DNA of 64,000 bases from Toxonevra muliebris (Eukaryota; Arthropoda; Insecta; Diptera; Pallopteridae): positions 35,615,989 to 35,679,988 of the forward strand of contig OY829326.1 of NCBI GenBank assembly GCA_963691655.1, read 5' to 3'. A program made the translations under genes and the position numbers. Positions within the stretch are counted from its first letter, which is position 1; each line of letters starts with the position of its first letter. The notes under the pieces were generated by a model, which was not told the DNA's origin, searched no databases, and worked only from the letters and a program-made list of their open reading frames with translations. This document shows, in pieces, positions 57,540 to 64,000 of this stretch.

Positions 57540-60500
57540 ATTCAATGTACTTCAAGTATATTTTTAAATTAAATAGTTCAAAAATTTTAAAAGGTTATAA
57601 GCATTCACATATTATATATTATATTTCTGAAATGGTTATGGAATGTTCATAACTATAAAATAGCGTCAGGCAGAATTCATCAAGCCCATTAGTTTCTACT
57701 GAAATGGAGCTAGTTTATATAATGCATGGCGCGTTCAACAGATTAATATACGTAAACGTTTCATTCGTAAACGTTTCAATTGAATCAATAAAAATCTAAT
57801 TTATTACATCATTAAAAAATTAATTTTTACTTTGTGATTACTGCTTGAGCGCATTAAGGAATATTTATATAGATTAAAATATTTTAGTATAATAAAATAA
57901 TATAAAATAAAATATTTATGGTCTTATATGGAATTTTATCCACTTTTAGGATGGGCTGGATCAACTATTAATTATAATCCTAGTAAAAATCATTAAAATT
58001 CGACTGTGCACTTACATTGCAAATACAATACCGCGTCGTTCGAATCATTTTCGATATCGTTCTTTGATTGTAGGGTATGCAAAATGTAGGGTTAGTAAAA
58101 TCAAAATAAGTGAATTTTTTTTCATTTGTTTCACTTGCGTTAACTTCTTTTGAGCCTTTTTATAAATGAGTACTAAAGAGAAAATACGTAAAAATTAGTT
58201 GTTGGTCATTACTTTCAGTAGAGTTAAAGCTACATCCTTATAATAAGATACTCTAATGAAAAAAAATCAGGGACATCAGATTTAATTTTAGGAAATCTGA
58301 AAAGAAATGTTCATATTAGGAAAGCAAATAGTAAGGCTTAGGTTTTACATTTCTAATCAGATAGAAAGCACTAACAATTTATGAATATTTACAGGTCATA
58401 ATCCTAATATTGTTTCATTAAATTTTGAACTGGTTACGAGCTAAAGGACTAAGCTTGGGCTTGCATCAGTCACGGTAGTCAATAATTTTGACGAAGTCCT
58501 AGCTAAAACTAACCATGGTAGTCAATTGTATGTTCCTTCCGGGAATGCATACATACAAAGATAACACAAATACTACGGCTTATTCACAATTTCTACGCTA
58601 TTGAAACGTACGTCCTGCGCCGCGTTCCATTTGAATATTGTGTACTATGTGTGCTTGTGTTAATGTTTTCTGAATCTATTTCTTTCACTCATTTCACTTT
58701 TTTTCTGTTCGGAATTGCGAGATGAAACGTGTGAGTGTATGTTTGTGTGTTTTGTATTTATGTATGTATTGTTTTATTTTGAGAGAATGCGTTAGCTCCT
58801 CACTTCCATGCTATTATGATATTTTTTTTGTTTTTTGTTTTTGCTATCGTAAAACGGACATGGATGTTGGTGACACCGGAAACGGATGCTATTCTGTAAC
58901 TTGAGAGAATGAGTAACATTAAGGGTAGAATTATATGAATGAGTTCTTTGATATTGAATTCTATTGAGTGCTTCGTAATCGCCTAATGGAGGATTTTCTT
59001 AAGACTCATTTAAGCCATTATTAGAATAGTTGGGTAATTATGTTAAATTGTTGAAAGCAGCATTGGATACAAAGAGCGAAATAAAATAGACAAAAGAATA
59101 AGTTGTGAATACAGAAATATGTATGTACCAACATTTGTTATTGGCAGATTTATGGAGTAGATGGTCATTCGCAAATTGCCTGAAGCACAAGTTGAAATAT
59201 TACATTGTTTTACGAAACGTAGCCTCATATAACGTAGATACTATATAACTGTGTGTTTCTAATTTCAGGTTTATGAAATCGATCTAACTTGTGACAAAGC
59301 AAGTATGTAATCAATTAAGTAAAAGTACTTGGCAGATAGGTTAATAAGTAGAATGGCTGTTTCTTTTTACACTTCTGAAAATCTCTATTAACTGTTCAAA
59401 GCCATTGTGATCCCACATCCTCATGAAGTTTGCTCTGTAATCGAATTTACCTATAGATAACTCGTGAGGTTTAGGTATGATAACAGCCTCAGTCTTTAGG
59501 ATTAAATCGAGATGATTTAAAAACAGTTCATCCTATAAGAGTAGGCAATCGAGAACTGGGATTCTCGCCCAGATCTGATAATCAGCTAATTGAGTGTACA
59601 CCTTCCGGTCAGTGCTTTGTAAGATATACTGGTACGACTATTATGGCTTAACAGCTCATTAAAGACCTAGGCCTATCCTTTTGTATCCATTCGTTTTGTG
59701 TACGTTATATTTATAAAGGAATTTAAGGAACCTTCTGGTTTTTGTCAAATCCAAACAGGGAAGGGATCAGCTTTTCTTAGGTAATTTTTTTTCTTGCTAG
59801 CCAAAAGATTCACCATAGTTTCGCCATTCAAAATATTTTGAATCAAATCCTGCGCCACAGGAGTTACTGAGACCAAGGCCGTATTTAGGGGGAGGTTTTG
59901 GGGGTTCCGACACCCCCCCCCCCCCCCCCCGAAATGTGAAAACTTTTTCCTAATTTTTGATATTGATTGTCAGTGGATGGAAAAAAAATCAAAATAAAAT
60001 CTATTGAACGATTTTTAAATATTGTTTAATCGGTTTCTTTCTAAAAAGTCAAATAAAAGAAAATATTTTAAAAATAAATTTGAATTGAAATCGTACCAAG
60101 TTGTGCAACATGACCAAAAACGGTATATTCAGGGGTTGAACCCCATTTTTCTAAAACGAGACGTAATGGGAAGTTTTTAACCTCAGATTCATGTTCAGCA
60201 TGAAAAATTCATTCGCAAACACTAAGAACAATTCACCAAACCCATGCAGGACAGTGTTATTGAATAAGCTTCAAAGTTCTTAATCTTAAAATAAAACTAA
60301 TTCTTTAACCCATTATTGTTCAGAGCACCCGACTCGGAAGATTTCAATGCTGTGACTGCACGAATTTAGGGAATATATGCCAACCTCATCCGGGCTCCTC
60401 ATCATTGATAATGGCCCAAATTCCCACTTATAATCATTTGAAAAAAATTAGTCTCTTACTATTTTTGGTATTTTTGATCATTTTTTTGAGGTTGGATTCA

Positions 60501-63500
60501 TTATTAGTAATGGCAAGTCAATGAGTTATCGAAATTATATCTTTCACGATAAAAAATGTATTGGAATCCACATTGAATAATATTTATTTGAAAAAACTTA
60601 AATTGATTATTCTGGGAATTTATTTTTTGTCATTTTCTGACATTTTTCCTAAAGCTTTAAGACATTTATCCACTTTTCTCCCTAGTCTGATAGGGTCCAT
60701 CAAATGCATCATCGTTTTTAATTTATTGTATTTAAACATCAGTTTCATAAAAATTTTATAAGAATATTTTCGTCGAATGGAAAAATTAGGCGTGCGCTAA
60801 GGCCAGCTGAGTCTGCGTTATTTATATGAGAACGATTGCTCTGGTCTTTGCAGACTATCTCCAACCATTAATGAAGTCAGGGATCGAGACGAAAAATTTT
60901 AATTTTCCAATAGGTCATTGACACCATTCATGTGAAAAGGGTGACAAAGGGGCGTAGTTAAGTGAAAATGGTGTTGCGGTTCTTGTCTGGCCAACTGACC
61001 TACTTGAAGACAGGATCTAAAACCTACGAACAACAATGAGCCTGAGTTAGAAAAATTCAAAGAAAATGGTGATTATATAATTATGCAATAGACTGTATAT
61101 AAATGATAAAAGATATTTAAATTTAATATCAAAGAAAATATTGAGCCAAACTCAATCGAATTCGATACACTTCGCTGAGGTCAAAACTGAACAATAATCA
61201 CTCTTATCTCCCATACAAGTTAAATCTTCGAGGAATAATAATTTAAAAAATATATTTTCACTTAAATTAGGTACAGTGTGTTAAGTTGATAAATAAAAAG
61301 AACGATCAAAATCGAAAAATCCTCCCTCAGGTACTGTTCAATTGTTTTTCTTTTAGATTGTGTGGTATGTAGACATGTTAAGTTAGGGTGTGGCTTTACA
61401 TATTGTTTCCTATTTGATTTATTCAGTTTATTTGCGCTCTGAAACTTTACCACTTCGCTGCCGTCTTAGATTTTTCTCAAATTTTTTTAAACGATAAAAT
61501 TAAATCTGTTTAAGATTCCGCTTAGCATTAAATAAATTTCTTGCCACAAAATTTCTTTGTCCACATAAATTTGGTTAGCATTTTTTATTTGTTTTCCACT
61601 TTCTTACGTAATTTCATTACAAGTCCCCCATAAAATGCTAATTTCATATTTTTGCCAGAGATACTTACTAACTTCTAACCAAAACTGTTCTGTATTTAGT
61701 TAAAACATTTCGAAATCGGTGCATGTTTTATTCCAAATGAATGAAAGAAAAATGTTTTGCCTCTGGCTGAATTTGTACTTTGACGTCAATTCTCGACGTA
61801 CATACATAAATAGCTTAACTAAATTTCCTTAAATTGCAAATATTCTGCAAATTGTCAACATTTATAACAATCAAATTCTCCTCCTTAGCGTCCCCGTCCA
61901 CTTCTTCGACTTCCGTTCTTTCTTCCTGCGTTTGCGGACGTTTCATGCACACACACACACACACACTCACGCACATTTCGGCTGATTGCCTGCCCGCCTC
62001 ATCCATTTCATGTTTATTGTTGTTTTTAAAACAACAACAACAACACAACAGCAAAACTGAATATCATTTCTAGAATATACATATACTACAATACATGCTA
62101 AGATTGAACGAATCTTCTGTCTTTATCACCATTCGGGGAACACCAGAAATGTGTTTGAATCGTAGCTGTTTCATTCCTTTCTTCCTTTTTTGTGGTGTTA
62201 AATTATCGCTAAATTTCAGCATTTCATTACCAATCAAAATGAAATAAGACATTTTAAGCGTGTTCAATTGACATTGCTCCATTCTTCAAATGCTTGAGTG
62301 TTTGGAGGATGGAGTGAAGAGAGACGGAAATGAAGCTCACACAAGCGGCACATCCTTCATCCTGTCGCAGTTAGTGGCAGAGTGAGCTATTTGTTAACTT
62401 AATAATGACAGCTCAAGGCAATGCAGCAAGCACTGAAGACGCTCCGCGTCGCGCTTTTTTAATGGGAATAGACAGAATTGGTGCTGCCAAGTCGAAATCC
62501 TGACGAATTCCACTTAAATTCCTGTAATTTGATTTACGTTTTACAAATTAATTCAAATTTTCATTGTATACGTTTGTGTACTCGTCGAATTTTATATTAC
62601 ATTCACACACACATCCATACATACTATATACGTATATAGTGAGCTTGAAATGATGTAAAATACATAGTTATTTTCCATACTGTGTATCTTTAGAATCGTA
62701 ATTGTTGTGAAAATGAATGGCGCACATTTGATGTAAATATTGATTTGTGGGCACAAATACATTTATTTTTGTAAAGATAAGAAGAGATTTTTCTTTTCTT
62801 GAGATAATCCTGCGTATGCAGTGAAATCTGTCAACCCATACTATCTTCAGTGTTCTATGTATAATGACAGTTAAATAAATGAGTGAGAGAAAGTTCACCT
62901 TTATCATAAAATAAAAGCTATGAGTTTGTTTGCTTGGCACTACAAACCGACTATCTCGCTTGATCACATCTAAACGGCTTCATCAGTCGCTGCTGATTCT
63001 TTTTCGCATTTCGGGTGGAATACCTTCCTCGACAACAACAAAGTACTAGAGTACCATTTTGAATAAGATTTACCTGGATATCATATACAAATATTGCATA
63101 TCCTTGATAATGTAATCACTAAGGTCCCTGTGCGGCTTTTGCCACCACGGAAGTCATTATAACCTTGGCCGTGCTCTTGAATGCGGGTGTATAATTGACA
63201 TATCGAGGTGGTGGAAATCGACCTCGAGTTGTGGATGCTACAACATTTTCCAAATATGTGACAATCTCGATAATGCACTAAACTTTCACCTGAAAGGTTT
63301 CGGGTTCGATTTCCATCTAGGTCAGGCGTTAAATTCTTATAACCTTCTTATATTCCTATGTATATGAGGTGAATAAGAATTATATGTATCTATTGGTAGT
63401 AATGGCAAAAAACGCCAAGTGATAATAATTTGGCACTCCGCCTATTGGAACCGGCGTTAAACTGTAGGCCCAACCATGTGATAACACAATGATTCATTCT

Positions 63501-63570
63501 GGCCTAAGTGTACCCCTGGACCGCCGTTTAACCGTACTTAACCTTTTAAACTCGTTTTACAGCTCAATTA
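57540..63570. other. long gene-free interval
   Basis: About 6 kb with no gene, RNA or transposon signature that I can support. Microsatellites and homopolymers only: C18 at 59913-59930 and (AC)n at about 61947-61966. Short ORFs show no known motif. Confidence 0.5.
59913..59930. repeat. poly(C) run, C18
   Basis: Eighteen consecutive C in an otherwise AT-rich region, just after GGGGGAGGTTTTGGGGG, so G-runs and a C-run face each other within about 45 bp. Confidence 0.9.
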
Positions 63571-63576
63571 ATTAGG

Positions 63577-63830
63577 GTCAGTTTATAGATGTTCTACTTT
63601 TAGAGGGCCTGGTAATAGTGTTGGTCAGTTTTGGAACTGTTTTTATGTTTGGTTTCATGATTTGGTTCTTAGTCTCATATCAGATATGAATTTTAGTCTA
63701 CATAATTCTGCTTTTGTCTAATTTTTGGTTTTACTTTAGGTCTGAGGATTGTTCTGATTTTTTGTCTTAATTTTGATCTGAATTTCAATTTTGTCTATAG
63801 GTCTAATTTAATCTTCTCTGAACCATCACA
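63577..63830 (+). repeat. GGTCTGA array, block 8
   Basis: Begins with the 21-bp flank 63579-63599 identical (inverted) to 3774-3794, followed by degenerate TTTTGGTCTGA-type units. Same family as block 1, opposite orientation. Confidence 0.75.
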
Positions 63831-64000
63831 AATACATTTGACGTGTTTTGCTGTTCCTTTTTTTACTTTATTTTAAATAAAACTTTTCCGTTGTCTCATT
63901 TTCATTTTTCCAAGCAATTTATATTGCTTTGGATATTAGTATTTCAGTTAAAAAAAAAAAAAAATATATTAAAAAATGAAGTTATTCGATTTGCATTATT

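Noticed and set aside
63290..63320. GGGTTCGATTTCC resembling a tRNA B box (tRNA gene or SINE)
   Set aside because: No matching A box at proper spacing, no cloverleaf, and no poly-A tail or duplication to support a SINE.

Overview
The window looks like an intergenic, repeat-rich part of a higher-fly genome, possibly a tephritid or another acalyptrate. The pointers are AT-rich DNA, dense (CATA)n/(GTAT)n-type microsatellites, fly-type core promoters (TATA box plus a TCAGTC initiator), very short introns, and the mix of transposable elements (R1-like and other LINEs, mariner, Tc1-like, piggyBac-type and pogo-type elements). The species call is inference.

Only one locus can be supported as host protein-coding: a head-to-head pair of small secreted collagen-like genes at about 46.6-48.1 kb. 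Gene A (minus, 195 aa) and gene B (plus, 115 aa) each have a 28-nt first coding exon, a phase-1 intron of 71 or 64 bp that splits the signal peptide, and exactly 29 uninterrupted Gly-X-Y triplets. They are evidently paralogues arranged as an inverted duplication around a compact shared promoter region. I do not recognise a named gene for either. This is the most interesting object in the window.

Most other recognisable sequence is mobile DNA in various states of decay. LINEs: an R1-clade copy at 4.25-6.49 kb, flanked on both sides by TTAGG-type repeat; a 5'-truncated RNase H-bearing LOA/I-like copy at 35.9-39.3 kb; a LINE with a 385-codon open RT frame at 52.3-53.5 kb; and fragments at 28.4-28.7, 31.4-32.1 and 49.4-49.7 kb. 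DNA transposons: a complete-ended but frame-broken Tc1/mariner element with DD37E spacing at 23.58-24.84 kb; mariner-type remnants at 15.9-16.2, 22.8-23.2 and 40.7-41.0 kb; TTAA-flanked piggyBac-type non-autonomous elements at 12.1-13.0, 39.9-40.15 and 50.3-50.8 kb; a 150-bp pogo-type MITE at 51.4 kb; a Harbinger-like remnant at 56.4-57.1 kb; and several unclassified foldback elements (0.94-1.45, 34.7-35.2, 45.4 and 54.9-55.1 kb).

A further layer is a dispersed family of degenerate arrays with a roughly 12-bp period (consensus near TTTTGGTCTGAA), found in eight blocks in both orientations. Two blocks 60 kb apart share an identical 21-bp flank, so this is an interspersed family with a defined edge. 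One block is interrupted by the Harbinger-like remnant. The long stretches between these items are AT-rich DNA in which I see only simple repeats and spurious short ORFs; no tRNA, rRNA or CRISPR was found.
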